A stretch of 64,000 bases of DNA, taken from Bacteroidaceae bacterium. GTDB taxonomy: Bacteria > Bacteroidota > Bacteroidia > Bacteroidales > Bacteroidaceae. How positions within the stretch are numbered: position 1 is the stretch's first letter; every line of letters starts with the position of its first letter. The stretch covers positions 22,881 through 86,880 of the forward strand of contig JAILPK010000030.1 in NCBI GenBank assembly GCA_024699495.1, read 5' to 3'. Below are positions 12,317-20,412 of the stretch, piece by piece. The translations under genes and the position numbers were made by a program. The notes under the pieces are model-generated. The model did no database searches. It was not told the DNA's origin and was given only the letters and a program-made list of their open reading frames with translations.

Positions 12317-14014
12317 ATGAAAAAGTATCTTTACCTGTCTGCCGTAGTTTTTTTAGGCTTGACAGCTACATCTTGCAGCAGTAAACTTGGAATTCTGAGT
12401 GCAGACAACTTCACAGTAACCCCTACCCCACTCGAGGAAGTCGGAGGTGTTGTTGACGCAACCATCAGTGCTACATTCCCCGAAAAATACATGAACAAGA
12501 AGGCCAGCGTGGTAGTCACACCGGTGCTGAAGTTCGGGAACACAGAAGTGACAAGCCCAAGCTCTACATTCCAAGGTGAGAAGGTGGAAGGCAATGGCAC
12601 CACAGTTAACTATGCCGTAGGCGGAAACTATACCATGAAGGCTCAGTTCAACTATACTGACGAGATGCAGGAGAGCGAGCTATACCTGCGCTTCGCGGCC
12701 ACCATTGGCAACAAGACTGTGGAAGTGCCCGAGGTGAAAGTGGGCTACGGCATCGTATCCACCGCCAGCCTGCTCCAAGGCACTGTGTTCACAGCCTCTC
12801 CCGCCACCGCTTCCGATGCCTTCCAAAAGGTAATCAAACAGAAGCAGGAGGCTCAAATCAAGTATTTGGTTAACCAGGCCAACATCAGAGCCAGCGAACT
12901 CAAAACCACAAGTATCAAGGACTTCGTCAGAATCCTCAAGGAAATCAACGACAACGAAGCCACCCGCAAACTCACCAACATTGAGGTCAGCGCCTACGCT
13001 TCACCCGAAGGCTCTTATGATTTCAATGACAAGCTGGCCCAGAAGCGCCAGAAGAGCGGAGCCGCCTATGTCAGCGAACAGCTGAAGAAGAACAAGATGA
13101 CCACAGACATCGAGACCCACTATACCGCAGAGGACTGGGAAGGCTTCCAGCAACTTGTTGCCGAGAGCAATATCCAAGACAAGGATGTTATCCTACGCGT
13201 ACTCTCTATGTATAAGGATCCCGTAGAGCGCGAACAGCAAATCCGCAACATGAGTGTGGTATATGACGAACTGGCCAAAGGCATTCTCCCCGAACTGCGC
13301 CGCGCCCGCATCATTGCCAACTACGAGGTGATTGGCCGCACTGACACACAGATTGAGGAACAGTTCCAATCCGACGCACGCCAGCTGAGTCTTGAAGAGC
13401 TGCTCTACGGAGCCAACCTGCAGAAAGACCTGACAAGCAAGAAGGCATGGTACGAGAAGGCTGCACAGCTCTACCCCACCGACGCACGCGCATTCAACAA
13501 CCTTGCAAGCATCGCCTATCAGTCGGGGGACCTCAGTTCTGCAAGCAATTATCTTGCCAAAGCCAAGAGCCTGAGCGGAAGCTCGGCTGAGGTGGCAACC
13601 AACGAAGCTCTGCTGGCTCTGGCCAACGGTAATGCCGCCGATGCTGAGACTATGCTCGCACGCGGCACTGGCTCTGAGGCCTACAGCGAGGTTATGGGCA
13701 ACATCAACATCGCCAAAGGAAACTACGCTGCCGCCGCCGCCGCCCTCGCAGGCACAAAGAGCAACAGCGCTGCTCTCGCTCAGATTCTGAACAAAGACTA
13801 TACCAGCGCTGCCGCTACACTGGCAGGCATCACCAACCCTGACGGCTACACCAGTTACCTCAAGGCTGTGCTTGCCGCACGCACCAATGATGCAAATGGT
13901 GTAGTCAGCAACCTGCGTACAGCTATCGAAAAGGATTCCAGCTTCGCCGCACGCGCAGCCAAGGACCTTGAGTTTGCAGCCTATGCATCACAGATTGCAA
14001 ATATTGTCAAATAA
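12317..14014 (+). CDS. Outer-membrane lipoprotein with OmpA-like and TPR regions
   Basis: This 565-residue protein starts MKKYLYLSAVVFLGLTATSC, a clear lipoprotein signal with the lipobox cysteine at residue 20. The first part (about 21-150) looks like beta-rich domains. The middle contains an OmpA/MotB-like segment with YASPEG near residue 230 and NDKLAQKRQKSGAAYV, the pattern used to bind peptidoglycan. The C-terminal part, from about 375, has TPR-like helical repeats (KKAWYEKAAQLYPTDARAFN and following Ala-rich repeats). It probably sits at the periplasmic face of the outer membrane and links it to peptidoglycan or partner proteins; this role is inferred. The longer in-frame ATG at 12266 was rejected because it is inside the promoter. 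Confidence 0.82.
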   Translation: MKKYLYLSAVVFLGLTATSCSSKLGILSADNFTVTPTPLEEVGGVVDATISATFPEKYMNKKASVVVTPVLKFGNTEVTSPSSTFQGEKVEGNGTTVNYAVGGNYTMKAQFNYTDEMQESELYLRFAATIGNKTVEVPEVKVGYGIVSTASLLQGTVFTASPATASDAFQKVIKQKQEAQIKYLVNQANIRASELKTTSIKDFVRILKEINDNEATRKLTNIEVSAYASPEGSYDFNDKLAQKRQKSGAAYVSEQLKKNKMTTDIETHYTAEDWEGFQQLVAESNIQDKDVILRVLSMYKDPVEREQQIRNMSVVYDELAKGILPELRRARIIANYEVIGRTDTQIEEQFQSDARQLSLEELLYGANLQKDLTSKKAWYEKAAQLYPTDARAFNNLASIAYQSGDLSSASNYLAKAKSLSGSSAEVATNEALLALANGNAADAETMLARGTGSEAYSEVMGNINIAKGNYAAAAAALAGTKSNSAALAQILNKDYTSAAATLAGITNPDGYTSYLKAVLAARTNDANGVVSNLRTAIEKDSSFAARAAKDLEFAAYASQIANIVK

Positions 14015-14021
14015 CAACAGA

Positions 14022-14053
14022 CCCTATCCCCTCCTTCAACGGAGGGGATGGGG
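14022..14053 (+). terminator. 13-bp stem hairpin between lipoprotein genes
   Basis: CCCTATCCCCTCC (14022-14034), loop TTCAAC, and GGAGGGGATGGGG (14041-14053) form a 13-bp stem with one G-T pair, 7 bases after the preceding stop and ending right before the TTG start proposed for the next gene. It may end transcription or modulate translation of the next gene, since the right arm contains the likely ribosome-binding GGAGGGG. Confidence 0.6.
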
Positions 14054-14054
14054 T

Positions 14055-14960
14055 TTGGGATTCATATCCCTGCTGCTCCTCCTCTCCTGCACCCCGTCGG
14101 ATGAAGTGCGCATCAGCGGCAAATTCGAGAACTTGATGCAGGCGGATTTATATATCTATTCATCCACTGACGCTCTGGAGGACGTAGATACAATATATGT
14201 GAGAGAGGGACAGTTCGACTGGAGTTCGGAACTCAACTCCGAAGCCGTTTTCCACATCGTCTTCCCGAATATGAGTGAACAGGTGGTGTTCGCAAATCCA
14301 GGAGAACATATCAAACTGAAGGGAGATGGGAACCAACTGAAAGCCATTGAGGTAAAAGGGAACGAGGCCAACGAGAACTATACCAAATTCCGTCTTGAAC
14401 ATCTGAGTGCCTCCAAAGACACTATTATGGCACACATGAGAGCATACGTCAAGGCGCATCGGGAGAGTTCCGAAGGCATATATATGCAAAGACTCATCAC
14501 CCTGAACAACACCTACGTATCCTCTGTGAGAAAAGGCGGCAAACTGCCGGACATCATCTTGCCTCCCGACGGACTAAGCGGAAAGGAAGATACATTCAAA
14601 CTGGCGGAAGCGGGCAATGAGAAAGCCACGCTGCTTGTGTTTTGGGCCGGATGGAAGAGCGACAGTCACGGCACCAACTACCATGTAAAACAGAATCTCA
14701 AAGAACATCAGAAAGAACTGCAGGCGGTGAGCATCAGCCTCGACACAGACACCACGCTCTACCGTCTCATGTATCGCCAAGACAGTATCACGTGGACCTC
14801 ACGTTGCTACTGCATGTCCTGGGAAACTCCCATAGTACAACAGCTCGGAATTAGGACTGTGCCACTTATTATTCTCGCAGACAAGAACCGCAAGGTAATA
14901 GCTACAGGAACGAACTGGGACAGAGATATAAAACCGGAAATTATTAAGGTTGTCAGATAA
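14055..14960 (+). CDS. Thioredoxin-fold lipoprotein lacking the CxxC motif
   Basis: The reading frame is open further upstream, but the best start is the TTG at 14055, which gives a short lipoprotein signal ending LLLLLSC; the upstream in-frame ATGs (13968, 13983) lie inside the previous gene. An N-terminal DUF4369-like domain (VRISGKFENLMQADLYIY) is followed by a thioredoxin-like domain from about residue 180. At the active site the family's WCxxC is replaced by WKSDS, while the cis-proline loop (RTVPLIILADKNRKVIATG) is kept. It is therefore thioredoxin-fold but probably not an ordinary disulfide reductase. It was presumably a TlpA/ResA-like protein and may now be a binding or scaffold protein; this is inference. 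Confidence 0.72.
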   Translation: MGFISLLLLLSCTPSDEVRISGKFENLMQADLYIYSSTDALEDVDTIYVREGQFDWSSELNSEAVFHIVFPNMSEQVVFANPGEHIKLKGDGNQLKAIEVKGNEANENYTKFRLEHLSASKDTIMAHMRAYVKAHRESSEGIYMQRLITLNNTYVSSVRKGGKLPDIILPPDGLSGKEDTFKLAEAGNEKATLLVFWAGWKSDSHGTNYHVKQNLKEHQKELQAVSISLDTDTTLYRLMYRQDSITWTSRCYCMSWETPIVQQLGIRTVPLIILADKNRKVIATGTNWDRDIKPEIIKVVR

Positions 14961-15128
14961 GGGAAAGACTTCTTTTTGCCGCGAACGAATTAAGCAAAAG
15001 CCCGGAAGTCATCTATCCTACCGTTGGCGCACATCTGAAAGCTGACATCCGGTTCGTCCAGTTTGCAGGTAACACCCAATCAGACTTCTTCACCATCAGC
15101 CAACTCTCACTGCCCCAAAAAGAATACT

Positions 15129-15791
15129 TTATCTGAAGCTAAACTCACAACCGCAATACTGCTGATTATAGAATCCAAATTCCTTCAGCAGCTGGTTGCG
15201 ACGCTCCTGAAGACCGCCCTTGCGCCAGTTGCGAGCCCAGAAATGGGAACCGGGCACTGCTGCTTCGGCCGCAAATCCGGCTCGTTCAATCTGGTCAAGA
15301 CGTTTCCAACGGGAAGAAGCAAGAGTCGTGGTAAATACGTTTATTCCCAGTTCTACGGCCTTATGTGCAGCTGCCTCCAAACGCATGAGGAAACATCTTT
15401 CGCAGCGTGCACCGCGTTCGGGCTCCTGCTCCATGCCTTGTATATAAGTGAGCCAAGCATCATGATCCCAATCCCCATCAATCCACTGGATACCCAAACT
15501 CTCTGCATGACGTTTGCTCTCTTCCTTGCGAATCTCATATTCCTCGCGAGGGTAGATATTAGGGTTGAAATAGAAGATAGTGGGATGGATATCGTTTTGC
15601 AGCATCCACTCTACGATTGCGCTGGAACAGGGTGCACAACAGGCATGTAGGAGAACAGAGGAACCGCCAGCTGGCATTCCGCTGGATGGGAATAAAGAAG
15701 CCCAGTCCACTGCGGGGCAGGAATCAGCCCCATTGACGCCATCTGTAGCTATGGTCTGAAGATGTGAGTCTTTTGTTTCGCTGCTGTTCAT
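15129..15791 (-). CDS. queH: Epoxyqueuosine reductase QueH
   Basis: This 220-residue protein matches QueH (DUF208), the non-B12 enzyme that reduces epoxyqueuosine to queuosine in tRNA. Family motifs are visible: LLHACCAPCS near the N terminus, FYFNPNIYPREEYEIRKEE, the metal-binding ARCERCFLMRLEAAA, and FTTTLASSRWKRLDQI. The cysteine pairs bind the iron-sulfur cluster and extra metal. The frame is open to 15911, but that start would overlap the upstream deacetylase by 40 bases, so the ATG at 15791 (MNSSETKDS) was chosen; a later ATG just before the core domain is possible. It is the last gene of a minus-strand group with the deacetylase and DUF2723 protein, without obvious functional link. Confidence 0.88.
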   Translation of the reverse strand: MNSSETKDSHLQTIATDGVNGADSCPAVDWASLFPSSGMPAGGSSVLLHACCAPCSSAIVEWMLQNDIHPTIFYFNPNIYPREEYEIRKEESKRHAESLGIQWIDGDWDHDAWLTYIQGMEQEPERGARCERCFLMRLEAAAHKAVELGINVFTTTLASSRWKRLDQIERAGFAAEAAVPGSHFWARNWRKGGLQERRNQLLKEFGFYNQQYCGCEFSFR

Positions 15792-15871
15792 ATCTTGTCT
15801 TTCGGCAGAATGCGTCGCCACACAGGGCCTGCCTGCCTGTAATATTCCGGGTTTAAATTGAGGAATTGTCC

Positions 15872-16531
15872 TCAGATAGTTTTGAAAGCATAACCCTCGC
15901 CTTGCAGCCACTCAAGGCTTGGGGCGAGGACTTTCTTCAGCTTTTCGATGCTGCGGAGCGAATCGTGGAAGGTGATGATGGAGCCGGGACGGGCATAGCG
16001 TCGCACATTGTCAAACACCTCGTCGGCCGTGAGGTTACGGCTATAGTCGCGGGTGACAAGATCCCACATCACTATGGTGTAGCCCTGACGACGAAGGGCG
16101 AGGTACTGCAGTCCCCGCATCCACCCATGCGGAGGTCGGAAGAGAGGGGGCAGAGCACATGCAGCCAGTCTGTCGCGGTTTTCTTCTCCATAAGCTTCTT
16201 CCATAGCCTCGAGAGTCTTCAGCGTATTGGCCAGATAGTTCTTTGAGAGCCATCTCAGCCCGCCGATATGATTGTAGGTGTGGTTCCCTATGCGGTGCCC
16301 CTCAGCAACTACACGGCGAAAAATCTCGGGGTATTTGCGCACATTGTCACCCACCATGAAGAATGTGGCTTTTATACCATAGTGGGCCAGCGTGTCTAAA
16401 ATAAAAGGCGTGGCCTCAGGGATGGGGCCGTCATCAAAAGTGAGATAAACGGCCCTATCCTTGGGATTTATCCTCCACAGGGCGTGGGGGTATAACCAAC
16501 GCAAATAGGCGGCTGGTTGCTCTATAAGCAT
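15872..16531 (-). CDS. Polysaccharide deacetylase (NodB-fold, CE4)
   Basis: This 219-residue protein is a NodB homology domain, which removes acetyl groups from N-acetylated sugars in a metal-dependent way. The sequence shows motif 1 TFDDGP (31-36), metal ligands in GNHTYNH (H84, H88), motif 3 RPPHGWM, a WDLVTRDY segment and the late histidine in IITFHDS. No signal peptide is evident; the first residues are only mildly hydrophobic, so location is uncertain. It starts 3 bases after the DUF2723 gene ends, so the two are almost certainly cotranscribed. The substrate may be a surface glycan or peptidoglycan; the sequence does not decide. Confidence 0.9.
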   Translation of the reverse strand: MLIEQPAAYLRWLYPHALWRINPKDRAVYLTFDDGPIPEATPFILDTLAHYGIKATFFMVGDNVRKYPEIFRRVVAEGHRIGNHTYNHIGGLRWLSKNYLANTLKTLEAMEEAYGEENRDRLAACALPPLFRPPHGWMRGLQYLALRRQGYTIVMWDLVTRDYSRNLTADEVFDNVRRYARPGSIITFHDSLRSIEKLKKVLAPSLEWLQGEGYAFKTI

Positions 16532-16534
16532 CTC

Positions 16535-19500
16535 TTAATAGCTGTATGAGCGCTCTTGTATCAACTTGCTATAGAGTTGCAGAGCCATGTCGTATTTCTG
16601 TACGTTCTTGGTGTCGCCGCACTCTTCCATAATCTTAACAGCATCATTGATCTGATAGAGCTGATACATCACATCGTCGCTGCTGCTGTTGAAACGGCTG
16701 GCGGAGAGAGAGCCATACCAATAGCAGTACTCGGTAGCTATCTTGGCTATTTCTGCAGCAATCTGGGCAGCTATGTCCTTCTTACCAACAGAAGCAAGCA
16801 CACGTGCCAAATCCATAGAACCACTCTGGTAGTTATGCGGAACGGTGGTTGACGGCACGGCCTCAAGAGACTTGAGAGCCACCTCGGCAGCACGCTCCTT
16901 CTTGCCTTCACGCAGGAGCTGGTTGGCTAACATAGAGAACATCCGGCGATGAGTATAACACATGCGCATTACTGTCTCATCAAGATAGATATCAGGGTTA
17001 TCGATGCCTCCGAAGCGGAACTTATGCATCAGGTTGTCATACATCTTATCGGTGTCTATGCGCTTGCCGCTCTTCTTGGTGTTGAATGGCGTAATGCGGC
17101 TTGCAAGGCCCTCCTGGACGAAGTTGTCACCCAAGTTGCCATAGTTGTCCTGACCTACGGTGATGGCGACATAGAGAGGACGTTCCCAGTTGCATCGGGC
17201 CAGCATCTCATACATCATCATCTCATTCTTATATACGGCACGCTTGCCCTTGAGGCTGATATGCATCACATCGGGGATAGAGTCGGCCGCAATCATCATT
17301 CCGGAACGGAGCACGGCCTCCTTGTCGATTGTCATGACGATGGAATCGGTGGGGAATATCTGCATATCGGGATTCTCATTCAGAATCCAGCGGTCAATGA
17401 TATTACTCAGTTCGTAGGGGTTGTCACCGAGCAGTTCACGGCAGGTCTGCGGGTCATCCTTATAGTACTCAATGGCCTGCTCCAAAGTGCCAGGGTTAAC
17501 TCTGATGCCCTCACGCTTGCCTGCCACATACTGGTAACGAGTCCAATTGATAGGCACACTCGGTGAGTCATAGGCGGGCCGGCGCATCTGGTCTATATAC
17601 CAGTCGGTCTGGAGATAAGAGAGGTTGCAAACGCGGGCATCTGTGCGGAAGGACTCTGTCTCCTGGGCATACCAAAGAGGGAAGGTGTCGTTGTCTCCGT
17701 TGGTAAATATGATGGGGTTGCCCTTTTCCTGTAGGGACATCAGATAATTACGTCCGAAATCGCGGCAGGTATAGCGTCCGCTGCGGTCGTGGTCGTCCCA
17801 AGTCTGAGATGCCATCTGCACAGGAACCAAGAGAGCCAGAAGGCTTACGAGAGCGCCGGCCATCTCCTTTCCGGTGTGCTGGCGGATGAAGTCGCTTATA
17901 GCTGCAGCGCCGAGGCCAATCCATATAGCGAAGGCATAGAATGAACCGGCATAGGCATAGTCACGCTCACGCGGTTGCATAGGAGTCTGATTCAGATAAA
18001 CCACAATGGCGAGACCCGTCATGAAGAAGAGGAAGAACACCACCCAGAACTGCTTGACTCCAAGGCCCTCCACACTGGCTGCCGGGAGCTTTGTGCCATC
18101 GCCTGTCTGAGACACAGGCGCGGGCTTCTTATACACCTGCCAGAAGAGACCAAGCAAGCCAAGTATCAGAGGCAGGCAATAGAAGACATTATGGCCCTTG
18201 TTCGTGCGCAGGTCAGAAGGCAGTTTGCTCTGGTCGCCCAGACGCCAATTGTCCAGGAACGGAATACCGCTGAGCCAGTTGCCGTGCTCCAGTTCGCCGT
18301 TGCCTTGGATATCGTTCTGACGGCCTGCGAAATTCCACATGAAATAGCGCCAATACATGAAGTTCACCTGATATGAGAGGAAGAAGCGGATGTTTTCCAA
18401 CTGCGAAGGCATCTTCACCATAATCGGTTCGCCACAGCGGTCGAAAGGCACTTCGCTACCTTTCACGCCTCCCATCCAATCCTCGTATGCCTGAGCATGA
18501 CGGTCGCTGTACATACGCGGGAAGAGCATGTTCTGAGCATAGACGTATGATATGTTGTGACGCTGTATCTCGTAGCGGTCCGGCTCATCGGGAGTGGCCT
18601 TCTCCTTGCGTTGCCAAACGGCAGCACCTTCAGTGCTTACAGGCACGCAGTAGCCCCCTTCGACCCTCAACTTGACCTGACTCGTATATGCCTGCCCGTA
18701 TAAGAGAGGACGGTCGCCGTACTGCTCACGGCTCAGGTACTGGCCAAGAGTGAAGATATCCTCGGGCGAGTTCTGATCCATTGGGGTGTTAGCTGTGGAG
18801 CGGATTACGATAAGAGCATAGGACGAGTAGCCTATCATTATCATCAACATGCATAAGAGAGAGGTATTCATAAGACGTGAAGACACCCAATGGACGCCCT
18901 GACGCTTGATATCCAACACAACCCACAGCACTCCCAACACAACTACTCCCAGCACAACGCTGACCCAGCCATAGCTGTAGAATGGGATGCCCAACATGGC
19001 AACGCTGGCCAGAAAGGCTGCATTCATACGCAAGCGGTTGCGCTCTGCCATTGTCTCCCAAACGGCCCAAAGGACAACTGCCACAAGACAGATGATATAT
19101 ACGATGAGGCCCGTATTGAAGGGGAAGTTGAGAGTGTTCACAAACAAGAGTTCAAACCATCCGCCTACTTTCACGATGCCCGGCACGATACCATAAAGCA
19201 CCGCAGCCACCAGCAAGAAAGAACCGCAGAGAGCTATCAACGACCCTTTGACGTTAGCATTGGGATATTTCTTATAATACCATATAAGTACCAGAGCCGG
19301 CAAACACAGCAGGTTCAGCAGGTGAACACCTATGGAAAGGCCAGTAAGATAAGCTATCAGGATGAGCCAACGGTCGGAATGTGGCTTATCCGCATTATCC
19401 TCCCACTTCAGCATCAGCCAAAATACGATTGCTGTGAAGAGGCTTGAATAAGCATATACCTCACCCTCGACGGCTGAGAACCAGAAAGTGTCACTGAACG

Positions 19501-19894
19501 TGTATGCAAGGGCACCAGTCATGGCGGCAGCCTCAACGGTAATGAGCTGTCCCCATGTGCTTACCCATCCGCCTGCACAAAGTAGTTTACGGGCCAAGTG
19601 GGAAATGCTCCAGAAGAGGAACATAATGCAGAGTGCACTGAACAGGGCACTCATAATATTAACCATCAAAGCCACTTGAGTGGGATCATCAACCAGCTGA
19701 GTGAACAGGTTGCCCGTAAGCATGAAGAAAGGTGCTCCTGGCGGGTGACCCACTTCAAGCTTATATGCTGTGGTTATGAACTCGGGACAATCCCAGAACG
19801 AGGCGGTGGGCTCTACCGTGCTGATATATACGAAGGCGGCGATAAAGAATGCCGTCCACCCCAGCAGGTTGTCTATAAGCCTAAAATGCTTCAT
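16535..19894 (-). CDS. DUF2723 membrane protein, putative glycosyltransferase
   Basis: This 1119-residue protein has the DUF2723 domain in its N-terminal half, starting with the conserved TASFWDCPEFI (30-40) whose acidic residues resemble the catalytic DE pair of protein mannosyltransferase-like (GT-C) enzymes. About a dozen hydrophobic helices cover residues 10-370 and 560-690, interrupted by soluble loops. The C-terminal 400 residues are soluble and end in helical, TPR-like sequence. DUF2723 proteins are common in Bacteroidetes and are proposed to act in protein or lipid glycosylation; the exact reaction is not established. It heads a likely operon with the polysaccharide deacetylase and queH, and has a -7 element upstream. 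Size is normal for the family. Confidence 0.85.
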   Translation of the reverse strand: MKHFRLIDNLLGWTAFFIAAFVYISTVEPTASFWDCPEFITTAYKLEVGHPPGAPFFMLTGNLFTQLVDDPTQVALMVNIMSALFSALCIMFLFWSISHLARKLLCAGGWVSTWGQLITVEAAAMTGALAYTFSDTFWFSAVEGEVYAYSSLFTAIVFWLMLKWEDNADKPHSDRWLILIAYLTGLSIGVHLLNLLCLPALVLIWYYKKYPNANVKGSLIALCGSFLLVAAVLYGIVPGIVKVGGWFELLFVNTLNFPFNTGLIVYIICLVAVVLWAVWETMAERNRLRMNAAFLASVAMLGIPFYSYGWVSVVLGVVVLGVLWVVLDIKRQGVHWVSSRLMNTSLLCMLMIMIGYSSYALIVIRSTANTPMDQNSPEDIFTLGQYLSREQYGDRPLLYGQAYTSQVKLRVEGGYCVPVSTEGAAVWQRKEKATPDEPDRYEIQRHNISYVYAQNMLFPRMYSDRHAQAYEDWMGGVKGSEVPFDRCGEPIMVKMPSQLENIRFFLSYQVNFMYWRYFMWNFAGRQNDIQGNGELEHGNWLSGIPFLDNWRLGDQSKLPSDLRTNKGHNVFYCLPLILGLLGLFWQVYKKPAPVSQTGDGTKLPAASVEGLGVKQFWVVFFLFFMTGLAIVVYLNQTPMQPRERDYAYAGSFYAFAIWIGLGAAAISDFIRQHTGKEMAGALVSLLALLVPVQMASQTWDDHDRSGRYTCRDFGRNYLMSLQEKGNPIIFTNGDNDTFPLWYAQETESFRTDARVCNLSYLQTDWYIDQMRRPAYDSPSVPINWTRYQYVAGKREGIRVNPGTLEQAIEYYKDDPQTCRELLGDNPYELSNIIDRWILNENPDMQIFPTDSIVMTIDKEAVLRSGMMIAADSIPDVMHISLKGKRAVYKNEMMMYEMLARCNWERPLYVAITVGQDNYGNLGDNFVQEGLASRITPFNTKKSGKRIDTDKMYDNLMHKFRFGGIDNPDIYLDETVMRMCYTHRRMFSMLANQLLREGKKERAAEVALKSLEAVPSTTVPHNYQSGSMDLARVLASVGKKDIAAQIAAEIAKIATEYCYWYGSLSASRFNSSSDDVMYQLYQINDAVKIMEECGDTKNVQKYDMALQLYSKLIQERSYSY

Positions 19895-19945
19895 CTTTTC
19901 GATATTAAGATTAATAGTGTTAATTCGTTATTGAATAATCGGGTG

Positions 19946-19953
19946 CAAAGTTA
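19946..19953 (-). promoter_or_regulatory. -7 promoter element for DUF2723 operon
   Basis: TAACTTTG on the minus strand, followed by CACCCG, lies 52 bases before the start of the DUF2723 gene. A -33 match is not seen at the right spacing. Confidence 0.6.
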
Positions 19954-20027
19954 GCATATTATTCTGATATTTGAGGCTGATAGTGCAAAATAAACTAATT
20001 ATTTGCCAATCTTGACGCTACATTTAC

Positions 20028-20327
20028 TTAAATTTCCTTTTTTGATGCCCAACCAGGAGCCAAACTAAAGGGAACTATCACAAAGCCTAGAAATGCCACA
20101 AACGGAGCCAAACGAATACGGCGTGCAGCAAACACGCCCTCTGTGGGTACTGGTTTATATCGTCCTCCTGGCTCACTTTTGATATCTTTAGGGGGCAGCA
20201 TCAGGAGCATACCAGCAACTATAAACAACACTCCAACCGCGAACACGAACAAGTTGGAATAACGAATGTGCGACGGAGGCCTCCGGCTGGAGGCAGTTCC
20301 GCCTTTTCTCTCATTTGAATGTTTCAT
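20028..20327 (-). CDS. Small two-helix membrane protein of unknown function
   Basis: This 99-residue protein is not recognised. It starts with a basic, Arg/Lys-rich stretch (MKHSNERKGGTASSRRPPSH), then has a membrane helix (about residues 24-44) ending in LLMLPP, a polar loop with EPGGRYKPVPTEG, and a second helix (about 72-92). The positive N terminus predicts both ends in the cytoplasm. A near-perfect promoter lies 27 bases upstream, which supports expression. It is downstream of the Wzi operon on the same strand but has its own promoter. A small membrane regulator or subunit is possible; nothing in the sequence proves it. Confidence 0.72.
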   Translation of the reverse strand: MKHSNERKGGTASSRRPPSHIRYSNLFVFAVGVLFIVAGMLLMLPPKDIKSEPGGRYKPVPTEGVFAARRIRLAPFVAFLGFVIVPFSLAPGWASKKEI

Positions 20328-20353
20328 AGGTCTTACCTTTATGTTAAGCGGCG

Positions 20354-20386
20354 CAAAGGTAAGACTAATATCATTTTACCGACAAA
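20354..20386 (-). promoter_or_regulatory. Bacteroidetes-type promoter for 99-aa membrane protein
   Basis: Minus-strand TTTG (20386-20383), a 21-base spacer and TACCTTTG (20361-20354) followed by CGCCGC match the consensus very well. Confidence 0.85.
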
Positions 20387-20390
20387 TTAT

Positions 20391-20412
20391 TTGTCTGACA
20401 TTTGTCTGACAT
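20391..20412. repeat. Exact 11-base tandem duplication
   Basis: TTGTCTGACAT occurs twice head to tail (20391-20401, 20402-20412), directly after the DUF418 stop codon and just upstream of the -33 element at 20383-20386. It may be a simple replication slip or a two-site operator. Confidence 0.65.
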
